Assembly: GCA_023150945.1 (NCBI GenBank)
Contig: JAKLJX010000002.1
Span: 186,001 to 250,000 of the forward strand
Origin: a bacterium
GTDB taxonomy: Bacteria; Zhuqueibacterota; Zhuqueibacteria; Zhuqueibacterales; Zhuqueibacteraceae
Length of the DNA: 64,000 bases
Direction of reading: 5' to 3'
Shown: one piece after another, positions 1 to 9,006 of the stretch
How the letters are laid out: each line of letters begins with the position of its first letter
Position numbering within the stretch: position 1 is the first letter of the stretch
Made by a program: the position numbers and the translations under genes
The notes under the pieces: model-generated
Told to the model about the DNA's origin: nothing
Database searches by the model: none
What the model saw: only the letters and a program-made list of their open reading frames with translations

Positions 1-2428
1 GGCGCAAGGCGAGATACAACTCACCGAGCTGGCGTTGCCGTTTCGAATCGTAGGGATAGATCGCCAGGGCGCGCGCCAAGGCCACGGCTGCCCCCGCTGA
101 GTCGCGCCGCGCGAGCTGCCAGTCAGCCAGCGTGAGCGCCGCTGCGAGGGCTTCGCCGTTGTGGCTGGTCAAAAATTCCAGCTCGGCCACCGCTTCCTGC
201 TGCCGGCCTTGCTGCCAAAATAAATCCGCCAGCAATTCATAGGGATTGTCCGCGCCGCCATAGGCCGGCAGGAGGGTTTTGGCCTGGCGCAGATACTTTT
301 CCGCTTCCGCCGGTTGTTTGTTCTGCGCGAGGTACTTGCCATAGAGCAGCGCTGCGAAAAAGTTATTCGGCTCATTTTCAGCGAGACGGCGCAACCGGTC
401 GCCGTCTTGCATCACCGGCGGATGCGGCGGCTGGCCGGCCATCTTGGCCAGCATCTTGTCCACGGGAGTTGCCGTGAGCAACTCGGTCTGCACGCGCTCC
501 GGCTGGAATTTTTCCCGCAGGAATTGCAGAAACGCGCGATCGAACTCAGCGCTGGTTTGATGCAGGACGGCTTGCATCGCGGCCTCGGTCTTCTTGCCTT
601 GTTTGAAGTGCGGCAGCAGCGCCAGCACTTTGTCAAAACCGTGGCGTTGCGTGATGAATTCCACCATCTGCGAGGCTTGATAATAAGCCAGGGAAACGCG
701 CTCCGCCTGGCCGGTGAAGCTTTCATCCAGTTCGTGCAGCGGCAACACCTGGCCGGCGCGCAAGGCACGGAGCATGGCCAGCTCCATGTTCATGCCCCAT
801 TCACTGCGGGCGCGCGCCGCCTCGTAAACAGCCAGACCTTCGGCGAACGATCGCGGAATGCGGTTGGCGCTCAGCTCGAGGTGCATGACGTGCGCGATTT
901 CATGCCACAGCGTTTCCTGCCAATTGAATTCGCCGCGTTCGCGGGCGCGCGGCGAATTCATGGTCACCAGCGGACCAAAACAAATTCCCAAGAAATACTG
1001 CGCGCCGGGCAGGCCGAAACAGCGCACCGCAAAATCGTCATGCTTGGGGAAAATTTCCACGGTGATGGGCTGCGGCGGCTTGACGCGATAGCGCGGCGCC
1101 ATGGCCTGATAGGCGGCTTCGCACAACGCCGCGGCCTGCGCGCCGATGATGGGACGGTCATCGCGATGCAAGCGAATCAGGAAATGCGCGGTGCGCAGCG
1201 TGTCGTATTGCTCATACTCGTCAAACAAATTGAGCAAGTTGACCGTGGGCACGTGGAAAGGATCGTGGCGATAGGCCGTTTCCAGCAGTTGCTTCGCTTC
1301 CTGATCCTGCCCCAGCCGCGAAAGGCTGATGCCCAGCCCGGTGACGGCCGCCCAGTTCTGCGCATCCAATGCCAGCGCGCGACGATAGTAGGCCACTGAC
1401 TCTTTGAACAGATAACGCCGCGCCGCGTCCGCCGCGAGGCTCATCAACACCACCGGATCCTGCGGGTTGAGCGCAGCAACTTGCGCAATGATTTGATTGA
1501 CGGCCGCCTGGTCCATCCGGCGGTCCGCCAAGACGGCCTGCAAGCTGAGCGCCGGGCAATGGCGCGGAAAGGCTTTGCGCACCGTGGCGAGATGCTCCGC
1601 CGCTGCGCTCTCGTGATTGGCCGTCAGCAGCAACTCCGCCGCCAGCACCCGGGCTGCCGGATGGTTGGGATGCTTGGCGAGAACGGCTTTGGTCATCGCA
1701 ATGGCTGCGCCGAGATCGCCGGCGGCCTGGCAGCGCGCCAAGCCCAATTGTGCCGGTACGCAATGCGGGTTTTGCTGCAGCGCCTCGCGGAATACCGCAG
1801 CGGCTTCACTCTCGTTGTATTTTTCGAGAAAAAGCTCGCCCCAGGGCAGGTACAGCCGCCAGTCTTGCGGCTCCAGCTTGACGGCCTGCTCGAACAGGCG
1901 ATTGGCATCGTGGAAGCGTTCGAGAAAAATGCAGGCGCGCGCCACCAGTGCGATTTCGCGCGCCGGCAAGCCGGGCGTGGTGCGATAGCGCCGCAGCAGC
2001 GCTTCAAACACGCGGCGCGATTCCATGCGCTCGCCGAACTGCCATTGCAGCGCGGCATGTTGGAATTGAGCGGCTGGATCCTGCGGGGCAAGCTCGCGCG
2101 CGGCGGCGAAATGACGCAGCGCCGCCGGCTGATCGCCCAGAAACAATTCCAGTTCGCCCAGCCGCAAATGCAAACCCGCGTCGGGCTTGGCGGACAATGC
2201 GGCAGTCACCGCGGCGCGGCTCTCGTCATAGCGGCCCAGTTCCTGGTAGGCGAGACTCAAGCCGACGGCTGCTTCCGGCCGCAATGAAGCGGCAGCCGCA
2301 AAAATGTTTGCGGCAGCGGCATAGTCACCGCGCTGAAGGGCAGACCAGCCGGCGGCAAACTCGCCTTGGGCGAAATTTTCATGCGGGCGGCCGAGCAGCA
2401 GGAGTGAAAGTAGGAGGAGTGCGCGCAT
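1..2428 (-). CDS. Secreted TPR protein with zinc metallopeptidase (peptidase MA-like) domain, C-terminus cut by window edge
   Basis: An uninterrupted frame runs from the ATG at 2428 leftwards off the window: 809 codons with no stop. The first ~20 residues are a leucine-rich signal peptide (MRALLLLSLLLLG). Residues ~25-460 are alanine-rich TPR-like helical repeats. A gluzincin motif follows: H509-E510-I-A-H513, with a probable third zinc ligand at E530 in 'FAEGLAVYE', as in the peptidase MA family. TPR-like repeats resume after ~residue 690. It is probably periplasmic or surface-attached, with the TPRs presenting substrates or partners. The open frames on the other strand of this stretch are arginine/histidine/glutamine-rich shadows. 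The family call is by motif only, and the true C-terminus is unseen. Confidence 0.85.
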   Translation of the reverse strand, partial: MRALLLLSLLLLGRPHENFAQGEFAAGWSALQRGDYAAAANIFAAAASLRPEAAVGLSLAYQELGRYDESRAAVTAALSAKPDAGLHLRLGELELFLGDQPAALRHFAAARELAPQDPAAQFQHAALQWQFGERMESRRVFEALLRRYRTTPGLPAREIALVARACIFLERFHDANRLFEQAVKLEPQDWRLYLPWGELFLEKYNESEAAAVFREALQQNPHCVPAQLGLARCQAAGDLGAAIAMTKAVLAKHPNHPAARVLAAELLLTANHESAAAEHLATVRKAFPRHCPALSLQAVLADRRMDQAAVNQIIAQVAALNPQDPVVLMSLAADAARRYLFKESVAYYRRALALDAQNWAAVTGLGISLSRLGQDQEAKQLLETAYRHDPFHVPTVNLLNLFDEYEQYDTLRTAHFLIRLHRDDRPIIGAQAAALCEAAYQAMAPRYRVKPPQPITVEIFPKHDDFAVRCFGLPGAQYFLGICFGPLVTMNSPRARERGEFNWQETLWHEIAHVMHLELSANRIPRSFAEGLAVYEAARARSEWGMNMELAMLRALRAGQVLPLHELDESFTGQAERVSLAYYQASQMVEFITQRHGFDKVLALLPHFKQGKKTEAAMQAVLHQTSAEFDRAFLQFLREKFQPERVQTELLTATPVDKMLAKMAGQPPHPPVMQDGDRLRRLAENEPNNFFAALLYGKYLAQNKQPAEAEKYLRQAKTLLPAYGGADNPYELLADLFWQQGRQQEAVAELEFLTSHNGEALAAALTLADWQLARRDSAGAAVALARALAIYPYDSKRQRQLGELYLALR

Positions 2429-2765
2429 GTTCGTCTTGCAATCTCGTTGGGTGAAACCTCGTCCTAAAGCCACGAGAATGACAACAGCACTTGCGGGGCG
2501 GCGGATCCGGAGGTTAGTCCAGCAGAAGTTGGATTGCTGCGAAACAAGTGAAGACTTTCAACTCAGAGAAAACAGAGCAAGCGGAGCTTATCAGGTTTAA
2601 GAGAATTCTCCAATACATTTTTTACTGGCGCTGTTTTCTCCGGCTCATCTCTTTGGGTTGCGGCTGGGCCGCGTTGGGGGTGTGCCACAGGTCAAATCGC
2701 TACCGGCAAGGTCACCTCTCGAACAGTGCAAGCCGGCAGCCAGCGGCCGCCGCATGGTCCGGCTT
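2429..2765. other. Intergenic stretch, no gene supported
   Basis: These 337 bases separate two minus-strand genes. The middle (~2545-2640) is AT-richer than the flanks and would hold the promoter of the TPR/peptidase gene, but no convincing -35/-10 pair was found. A 77-codon plus-strand frame starting at GTG 2548 has no ribosome site and runs into the next gene, so it is not called. Confidence 0.5.
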
Positions 2766-3683
2766 TCACTTGATCAAATAGGTCATCTTCTCACCGCCGC
2801 TGCGCTGAATTTCGTGCAGCGTGATGGTTTCCTGATCGCGGATTTCCGTGCGCGAACGCTTTTGCACGACGCCGGCCTTGCGCACTTTGGTCTTGGCGGT
2901 GGAGGAGATGAGATTGACCTTCTTGACCACAAAGCCTTCGCGATAGGCGAAGTAAAGCTGGCCTTCGCTCACCGTGCGCGTCCAATACTCCTGGGTGATG
3001 CTTTGATCTTTGATCGTCGAATCATTGGAAGCGTCGAAGGTTTCCGTGTAATCAAGCTCGCCGCGAAAGTCGATCACCGCGCAATCGAACTCGCCGACGC
3101 GCTCGACCTTGCGGAACTTGTAGCGCGAAGTGACGATGGCGGAGGTGTCGGGCGGCACGTCGATGGTGAACCGCAATTCCCAGGAATAGCCCGGGGTGAT
3201 GGCCTTGACCGGAAACACCGGCTGGCTGGGGCGATAGCTGCTGTTGTAGTAGAACGCGCGGCGGTCGCTGGGATTTTCGACCGAGATGATCTCACCGTTG
3301 GGCCGCATGCGCAACTGATACTCCAGCAGGCGGCCGACAGGGGATTTACGCTTTTTGAGCCAGGCCAGTTCCGTGGCGCAGTAAATGGAGTCGCGCTCGA
3401 TCAGGAAGGAAATGTTGAGATGGCGGACGGCAGTGGAATCGATGCGGATGAATTTCATCACCGAGGTCTGATCCTGCCAGTGCTGCATGGTGTAACTCAG
3501 CGTGTCATCGCGATAGGCCCGCCATTCGACTTCATCATGAATTTTGTAGACGTAATTGTCACCCGGCTGCTGCTTGAATTCAAAAAAAATCGGGCCGGAA
3601 GAAAAGGAGCTTCTGTCGCAGCCCGACACGATGATCGCCAGGAACGTCAGCGTGAGACGCCAGAGGGGAAACCGGCGCGTCAT
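2766..3683 (-). CDS. Hypothetical lipoprotein, third gene of an ECF sigma operon
   Basis: 305 residues. The N-terminus is a lipoprotein signal with lipobox V-S-G-C22. The rest is soluble, mostly predicted beta strand, with no recognised catalytic motif. Its start overlaps the end of the anti-sigma gene by 4 bases (ATGA), so the two are probably translationally coupled. Placement behind an ECF sigma and its anti-sigma suggests a role in sensing or answering an envelope signal; that is inference from context. The lysine-rich C-terminal strands suggest a lipid- or protein-binding beta fold, but no family is claimed. Confidence 0.85.
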   Translation of the reverse strand: MTRRFPLWRLTLTFLAIIVSGCDRSSFSSGPIFFEFKQQPGDNYVYKIHDEVEWRAYRDDTLSYTMQHWQDQTSVMKFIRIDSTAVRHLNISFLIERDSIYCATELAWLKKRKSPVGRLLEYQLRMRPNGEIISVENPSDRRAFYYNSSYRPSQPVFPVKAITPGYSWELRFTIDVPPDTSAIVTSRYKFRKVERVGEFDCAVIDFRGELDYTETFDASNDSTIKDQSITQEYWTRTVSEGQLYFAYREGFVVKKVNLISSTAKTKVRKAGVVQKRSRTEIRDQETITLHEIQRSGGEKMTYLIK

Positions 3684-4270
3684 CTCCGTGTGCCCTCCAG
3701 GGTAACCATCATCGCGCTCTTGGAGATCGGATCCACCGAGCCCATAGTGCCGCGCGAGATGCTCATCAACTCGATTTGGCGGCGCAACTCCGCCGGCATG
3801 TCTTCATCATAAACCGCGTGGCTGACGGGTTGAATCTTGAATTCCCGTACCGGCGCGAGGTGCTGCTCACTCCACAGCTCCGGCGGCTGGTGGTCGCGGT
3901 TGAATTGCTGCAATGCCGTCAGGCCGAGGGCTACGATCAGCAGGCTGGCGGCGGCAATCAGCAGCGGCCGCCAGGTGACTTGCACCAACCGCTGCCACAC
4001 CGGCGCCGGCTGGTCGGCTTCGGCGCGCAACGGCAACACGCGGGCTTGCGCACACGCGTGGATTCTATCCCAGGTCTGCTCCCAATATTCGGCCGGTGGT
4101 TCGGGGACGGCGCGCAGTTGCAGCAACAGGGCCGTAGTGCGGTAACTCTCCAGTTCGCTGCGGCAGTCCAGGCAGCCGCGCAAATGTTGCTCCACCTCCT
4201 GTTGCAGGGTGGCGGGCAGCTCGCTGTCAAGGTAATCCAGCAGATGTTCTTTGATTTCAGTGCAAAGCAT
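3680..4270 (-). CDS. Anti-sigma factor with zinc-finger (zf-HC2) domain and one membrane segment
   Basis: 196 residues. The N-terminus has the anti-sigma zinc-finger pattern: C3, then H29-x3-C33-x2-C36. A cytoplasmic linker leads to a single membrane helix at ~101-118, followed by a short periplasmic tail. This is the layout of ZAS-type anti-sigma factors that hold an ECF sigma at the membrane. The ECF sigma gene lies 62 bases upstream and the lipoprotein gene overlaps the 3' end by 4 bases, giving a sigma / anti-sigma / lipoprotein operon. By analogy it releases the sigma factor on envelope stress through proteolysis or a conformational change; the signal is unknown. Confidence 0.9.
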   Translation of the reverse strand: MLCTEIKEHLLDYLDSELPATLQQEVEQHLRGCLDCRSELESYRTTALLLQLRAVPEPPAEYWEQTWDRIHACAQARVLPLRAEADQPAPVWQRLVQVTWRPLLIAAASLLIVALGLTALQQFNRDHQPPELWSEQHLAPVREFKIQPVSHAVYDEDMPAELRRQIELMSISRGTMGSVDPISKSAMMVTLEGTRR

Positions 4271-4332
4271 TGCTCAAGTCTCCAGGGTAGCAACGATTGT
4301 CAGATGAGCCACATTGTCCATCCCATGCACCC

Positions 4333-4959
4333 TCATGCTTTGAGATACATATGTAGCCGCTTGCGCAGCTTTTTGCGCGCGTGATGCAAGTTGGTGCGCA
4401 CGGTGACCAGTGAGCATTTGAGCACCTCGGCGATCATTTTCTTCGACAGGCCTTCCACCTCGTGCATGAGAATGACGGCTTTTTGTTGCTCGGGCAGATC
4501 GGCAATGGCGCCGGTGATCTCGCTGAGCAGCTCCTTGTTTTCGAGCACCTGGTGCGGGTTGCGCACCCATTTGGTGGTGGCCAGCTCGAATTGCGAGGGC
4601 CCTTCGTCTTCATTGTCCAGGGGCTGCCAGCGCGCCCGCGCGCGCATTTTGCGGTGATCCATGCACAAGTTCACCGTGATTTGATACACCCACGAGCTGA
4701 AGGCTTCCGGGCTGCGCAGCCGCGCGATGTTCTTGAACACACGGATGAACGTCTCCTGCAGCACCTCGTCGGCGTCCTGATGATTGCCCAGCATGTGATA
4801 CGCCAGCGAGTAGAGGTTGCGCGAGCAACGGCGGTACAATTGATGAAACGCGGCCTGATCACCCTGTTGGGCGAGCAGGACCAGCTCGGTTTCATCGTGA
4901 GCCGGCGGACTCGCGGGCGAGCCGGCCGCGCTCAATTTGGTGGCCAGGTTCGTGTTCAT
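4333..4959 (-). CDS. ECF-type RNA polymerase sigma factor (RpoE/SigW-like)
   Basis: 208 residues, a normal length for group 4 sigma factors. Region 2 spans ~35-100, with the typical 'DADEVLQETFIRVFKNI' and 'FSSWVYQITVNLCMDHRK' segments. Region 4 (~140-200) has the helix-turn-helix 'LSKKMIAEVLKCSLVTVRTN'. It heads the operon with the downstream anti-sigma and lipoprotein. It is divergent from the double-PDZ gene, with 201 bases between start codons; such promoters are often recognised by the ECF factor itself, but no confident ECF promoter was read here. Confidence 0.95.
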   Translation of the reverse strand: MNTNLATKLSAAGSPASPPAHDETELVLLAQQGDQAAFHQLYRRCSRNLYSLAYHMLGNHQDADEVLQETFIRVFKNIARLRSPEAFSSWVYQITVNLCMDHRKMRARARWQPLDNEDEGPSQFELATTKWVRNPHQVLENKELLSEITGAIADLPEQQKAVILMHEVEGLSKKMIAEVLKCSLVTVRTNLHHARKKLRKRLHMYLKA

Positions 4960-5160
4960 GCACTGATAAAGACGCGCACTTTTGTCTTCTGTTTAAGCGA
5001 AATATAACAAAATATCGTCCGAATGCTAAAACTTTTTTGGGCAGGGCCGAGTCTATGCCAGCGACCGCCAAGGAAAAGAAATGCACGTCAATGCCCACTC
5101 GCAGCGCGGCCGCCGCGGCCCGATGGTGTGCGGCAGTGGGCGTAATTCCAGGAGTCATTT

Positions 5161-6105
5161 ATGATCAGATCGTTTCTTACCAAGAAATTGGCGCTGGCCG
5201 TGGGCGCGGGCCTCGCCCTGCTTGGCGGCCTGTTGTTTTGGAATGTGCAGGAGGGCCATGCCGGCGACAAATCCGGCAAGGGCTGGCTCGGCGTCAGTGT
5301 GCAAGAACTGACACCTTCCCTGCGTGAAGCCATGAAAGTCGGAGACAAACCCGGCCTGCTGGTGACCAATGTGGCAGATGGCAGCCCGGCGGACGAGGCC
5401 GGCATTCGTGAGGAAGATGTCATCATCGAGTATGCCGGCCAAAAAGTCGAGAAGGTGGATGATTTGACGCGGGCTGTCCGCCAAACCGAACCGGAGAAGA
5501 AGGTCAAAGTCGTGGTGCTGCGTGAGGGCAACCGCAAGGAATTCGAAGTCACGGTGGGCAAGTATGGCCGCGAGCGCAGCAGCGGACCGTGGCGCAGCTT
5601 TTCGTGGAGCGGCAGTCATCCCGCCGTTCCGGTTTTTCCCGGCCGGCCGCGCCTGGGTGTGCAGGTGCATGAGTTGAACAATGATCTGGCGCCCTATTTC
5701 AAAGTCGAACCCAAAGCCGGCGCGCTGATTTTGTCGATTACCAAGAACAGCCCGGCGGCCAAGGCCGGCTTGAAATCCGGCGATGTGATCATCAAAGTGG
5801 GCGAGGAAGTCGTGCGCGATCCGGATGATTTGATCGAGGCGCTGGGCGAGTATGACGAGGGCGACCGGGTCAAGATCGAGTACGTGCGCCAGGGCAAAAC
5901 CGCCTCTGTCGAAGTGGAGCTCGAGAAAGTCGAGACTGATCGCTTCAAATACTTCCAGCCGGAATTCCGGCGCATTCCGACGCCACACGGCGCAGGCTGG
6001 GAGGAAGCCGAGCTTGAAGCGCCGGAGATTCTACTGCAACAGGATTTCCCGGTGTGGGATCTGATTCGCGGGAAGCGAATCAAAGTCGAGCTGAATACCA
6101 TCTGA
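5161..6105 (+). CDS. Exported double-PDZ protein without a protease domain
   Basis: 314 residues. An N-terminal signal/anchor (~8-28) is followed by PDZ1 (~41-135, starting 'GWLGVSVQEL') and PDZ2 (~163-260, starting 'RLGVQVHEL'). The spacing resembles the tandem PDZ part of HtrA/DegQ, but the trypsin-like domain with the H-D-S triad is absent. The start is supported by 'CCAGGAGT' just upstream. It is divergent from the ECF sigma operon, so it is a likely regulon member. It may bind exposed C-termini of misfolded envelope proteins as an adaptor or sensor. The ~50-residue tail is acidic then basic. A strong intrinsic terminator follows. Confidence 0.88.
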   Translation: MIRSFLTKKLALAVGAGLALLGGLLFWNVQEGHAGDKSGKGWLGVSVQELTPSLREAMKVGDKPGLLVTNVADGSPADEAGIREEDVIIEYAGQKVEKVDDLTRAVRQTEPEKKVKVVVLREGNRKEFEVTVGKYGRERSSGPWRSFSWSGSHPAVPVFPGRPRLGVQVHELNNDLAPYFKVEPKAGALILSITKNSPAAKAGLKSGDVIIKVGEEVVRDPDDLIEALGEYDEGDRVKIEYVRQGKTASVEVELEKVETDRFKYFQPEFRRIPTPHGAGWEEAELEAPEILLQQDFPVWDLIRGKRIKVELNTI

Positions 6106-6148
6106 GCGTCAGAACCGTTGCTGCGGTGGGTCAATCCTGACGCGGTCC

Positions 6149-6188
6149 AAAGTGCCGGCGGCTTGCCAAAGCGCTGGCACTTTTTTTT
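6149..6188 (+). terminator. Rho-independent terminator after the PDZ gene
   Basis: The arms AAGTGCC and GGCACTT enclose a ~19-base GC-rich loop, followed by a run of eight T. It sits 43 bases after the PDZ stop codon. The last Ts include the stop codon of the convergent phzF-like gene. Confidence 0.85.
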
Positions 6189-6978
6189 ATGCCAGGAGTT
6201 CGCCGCGCAGCACGGTAATCGCCTGGCCGCTGAGCAGCACGCGCTCCCCGCGCACGCCCACCTTCAAAAGTCCGCCGCGCGCTGAAACTTGCCGGGCAAT
6301 CAGGTCGGTCTTGTCGAGGCGCGCGCTCCAAAACGGCCCCAGACAGCAATGCGCCGAGCCGGTAACCGGATCTTCATCAACTCCCGAGCCGGGTGCAAAG
6401 AAGCGCGAAACAAAGTCACAATCACTACTATGCGCCCGGCTGGTGACGATCACGCCGCGCACCGGAATCTTGTACAGCTTGTGGAATTCCGGACGAAGCC
6501 GGCGCACCTGCTCCTCGGTTTCCACTTCAATCAGATAATCGAACTTGCTTTGCCCGACGAACAGCGGTGTGAGGCCGAGCGCTTCGATCAAGCCGGCGGG
6601 TGCCTCTGCCGGGGCAGCGGCCGTCGCGGGAAAATCCATTTGTATCCAATCCTCCTGGCGGAGGGCTGTCAGCCAGCCGCTGCGGGTGTGGAAGCGCGCC
6701 GGCTCATGCGGGGAAAGATGGCCGGTCTCCCACAACGCATGCGCGCTCGCCAGAGTGCCATGGCCGCACAATGCCACTTCGACCGTCGGCGTAAACCAGC
6801 GCAAGTTGAAGCCGTCTTCCCGCCGCACCAAAAAAGCGGTTTCGGAGAGATTCATCTCCGCCGCCACCTGTTGCATCCACCGTTCCTCGCGCGCCGCCGG
6901 CAGAATGCACACGGCCGCAGGATTGCCGCTGAACGGTTTGCTGGTAAAAGCATCAATTTGCATGAGCGTGAGCTTCAT
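6187..6978 (-). CDS. PhzF-family isomerase/epimerase-like enzyme
   Basis: 263 residues, typical for the family. Diagnostic motifs are 'DAFTSKPFSGNPAAVC' near the start, 'EMNLSETAFL' (the Glu matches the conserved catalytic acid of PhzF/diaminopimelate-epimerase-fold enzymes), 'WFTPTVEVALCGHGT', and a C-terminal 'DPVTGSAHC'. The fold is a two-domain epimerase-like barrel and is cytoplasmic. Phenazine genes are absent from the neighbourhood, so the substrate is unknown; most genomic PhzF homologues are uncharacterised. The start ATG has AAGGA six bases upstream. It stands alone, convergent with the PDZ gene. Confidence 0.92.
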   Translation of the reverse strand: MKLTLMQIDAFTSKPFSGNPAAVCILPAAREERWMQQVAAEMNLSETAFLVRREDGFNLRWFTPTVEVALCGHGTLASAHALWETGHLSPHEPARFHTRSGWLTALRQEDWIQMDFPATAAAPAEAPAGLIEALGLTPLFVGQSKFDYLIEVETEEQVRRLRPEFHKLYKIPVRGVIVTSRAHSSDCDFVSRFFAPGSGVDEDPVTGSAHCCLGPFWSARLDKTDLIARQVSARGGLLKVGVRGERVLLSGQAITVLRGELLA

Positions 6979-7286
6979 GGTTGGTCCTTTTTCTTTTGGT
7001 TCCGCGTCGTGAGAAGATTTTTAAAAAGTGCCCGCCATCGCCTCCCGCCCGCACCGCCGCTGCGCCTCCACTGGTTTTTGACTCAATGAATTCACGGGTT
7101 CCCTGCTCTTCGCTTCCGGAGAATTGCGACTCAGGAGGCACATAGACCAGGCAAAACCTGCCTGCGCGCCATCCCGGCCGCTGCTTCCGCACCCGCCGCG
7201 CCTGCGCTGTATATCATTGCACAAATCCTTCAAGACAATCCCTCCACTTCCGGGGTGTTCAGGGTTTATTCAATGGGGAGGCCGGT
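6979..7286. other. Intergenic stretch between divergent genes
   Basis: 308 bases between the phzF-like gene (left) and the GT-C gene (right). The right end carries GGGGAGG as ribosome site for the TTG start at 7287. A small palindrome (CAGGCA/TGCCTG) lies near 7150. No gene or clear promoter was seen. Confidence 0.45.
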
Positions 7287-8984
7287 TTGTCACAGGCTCA
7301 ATTTGGGTGCATACCCTTTGTCCTGGCGTTGCTTCTTGCAGCAGCAGCCATTCTCCAGTCCGCCAACAAACCTTTCACTTTAGATGAAGCCATGCCGTTC
7401 GCGTGGAATGCGCGCGCCATCAACGACAAGGGCCTGGCTGTGCTCGGCGAACGTGTGGCCGGCGATTCCACCGCCACGGTGCTGGAAATCGCCCACCCGC
7501 CACTCTATAACATTCTGCTGGCCTGCAGCTTCAGACTGTTTGGAGAAGCACCGGCGGCCGCCCGCTTGCTTGGCGTGCTGTGTCTGCTGCTCACCGCCGG
7601 CGTACTGCTGCTGATCGCCCGGCGATTGTTCGGCGCGCAGCCGGCAACGCAGATCTGGCTCACCGCCATGACCTTGACGGCGGTGAATCCCTATTTCATT
7701 CAGTATGCCTTGCTGGTGGATATCGATACTTCGATTCTCACCTTGTGCATGACCGGCACGATTTACTTTTTCATTCGTCTGGTGCAGACGAACTCAACCG
7801 GCAATCTGCTCGCCACCGGCCTCGGTCTCGCCGCCAGCTTCTGGGCCAAGGAAATGACGCCGCCGATCCTGCTGGCCGCCATTTTTTTCTTTCTCTGGCC
7901 TTATGCCGGACTACGGCGGGCATTGCGGCAAACCACAGCCATCGCTGCCATCGGCGTGGGCGTGTTCACCCTCACGTGGTGCCTGTTCTGCGCCTGGACC
8001 AACGTGCCGCCGCTCGGCTTCGTGGAGTTCACCCTCCTGAAAAAAGGCGCCGCCGCCAGCCCGTTTTCTCATCTGCCCAAAGCGGGATTGAAAATCAAAT
8101 CCATGTTGTACTGGCTTTCGCCGGCGCTGCTGTTGCTGTTCTGCGGTTATGTGGCCGGCCGCATCAAAGCCCTGCGCGTCGCGCGGCGTCTCGAGGGGCA
8201 GGATTTCCTGCTGGTGTATGTCGGCCTGATGTTTTTCTACACGATGGTGTATATTCCCAGTTCCACCTGCAATCCCCTGCAGAAATACGATTACCCGGCC
8301 ATGCCGTTCATGGTTCTCGCGGCGGCGGCCGGCTTGCACCGTTCGCTGCCGTTGCTCACGGCCAAAACCGCGTTGCTTCTTCTGCTCGTGGGCGTGGCGC
8401 TGTTCTGCTGTTACTGGCTGTGCAAGTTGCCGGACCCGCTGCTCGCCGTCTCGGTCAATGCTCTGCGCTTCCGCAGTCCGGCGAGCCTGCTGTTGCTCCT
8501 GCCGCCGCTGGTGGCGATGCTGGCGCTCAAGAAATTCCGCCCCACTTTCACCTGGGGCCGCAGCCTGGTGCTGGCAGCCGGCCTGGTCGTGCTGCCGCAA
8601 AATGCCTACGTCACGGTCAAGCAAATGTCCGACTACACCACCTCACCCTGCTGGGAAAACTACGGTGAGCGTGGCTTGGCGCAAACCATCGCCTATCTGG
8701 CCAAGCGCGTGCAGCCTGAACATGAGCTGGTGGTACGCAAGGACATCGGCTACTACCTCAACGGCATTGCCGGCCTCGAAAACATGCGCTGGTGGTATCC
8801 GATGTTTCGCAGCGAACTTCAGAAGATGAAAGAAGACTTCGCGGCGATCGATGCCTCCGGCGCCATCGCCTACGTGGTGTTGGGTCCCTATGATCAGCGC
8901 GCGCCGGCCCGCCAGGTGATCCAGCCGCATTTCACTCTCGAACAGGTGTTCGGAGATTTCGAGATCTATCGCCGCTGTGAGTGA
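7287..8984 (+). CDS. Polytopic GT-C glycosyltransferase (ArnT/PMT-like, GT39/GT83 type)
   Basis: 565 residues, very hydrophobic, with about ten to twelve membrane helices. The first periplasmic loop contains the acidic 'TLDEAM' motif (catalytic Asp/Glu of GT-C enzymes) and a downstream 'HPPLYN' typical of the ArnT/PMT_2 superfamily. Such proteins move a sugar from a polyprenyl-phosphate donor to a lipid or protein on the outer face of the inner membrane; the acceptor here is unknown. The TTG start is chosen because GGGGAGG lies five bases upstream and an in-frame hydrophobic helix begins at once. The gene stands alone, convergent with the amidase gene 15 bases away. Confidence 0.85.
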   Translation: MSQAQFGCIPFVLALLLAAAAILQSANKPFTLDEAMPFAWNARAINDKGLAVLGERVAGDSTATVLEIAHPPLYNILLACSFRLFGEAPAAARLLGVLCLLLTAGVLLLIARRLFGAQPATQIWLTAMTLTAVNPYFIQYALLVDIDTSILTLCMTGTIYFFIRLVQTNSTGNLLATGLGLAASFWAKEMTPPILLAAIFFFLWPYAGLRRALRQTTAIAAIGVGVFTLTWCLFCAWTNVPPLGFVEFTLLKKGAAASPFSHLPKAGLKIKSMLYWLSPALLLLFCGYVAGRIKALRVARRLEGQDFLLVYVGLMFFYTMVYIPSSTCNPLQKYDYPAMPFMVLAAAAGLHRSLPLLTAKTALLLLLVGVALFCCYWLCKLPDPLLAVSVNALRFRSPASLLLLLPPLVAMLALKKFRPTFTWGRSLVLAAGLVVLPQNAYVTVKQMSDYTTSPCWENYGERGLAQTIAYLAKRVQPEHELVVRKDIGYYLNGIAGLENMRWWYPMFRSELQKMKEDFAAIDASGAIAYVVLGPYDQRAPARQVIQPHFTLEQVFGDFEIYRRCE

Positions 8985-9006
8985 TTGCCGCGCTGCCGCT
9001 CACAGC
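8974..9006. terminator. Inverted repeat across two convergent stop codons
   Basis: The arms GCTGTGAG and CTCACAGC (8 bp, perfect) bracket the short gap between the GT-C and amidase genes. There is no T-tract, so a bidirectional terminator is only a possibility. Confidence 0.4.

Noticed and set aside
314-2287. Long plus-strand frames (361 and 268 codons) opposite the first gene
   Set aside because: They mirror the minus-strand TPR/peptidase frame, are rich in R/H/Q and have no domain; the minus frame is open throughout with a zincin motif.
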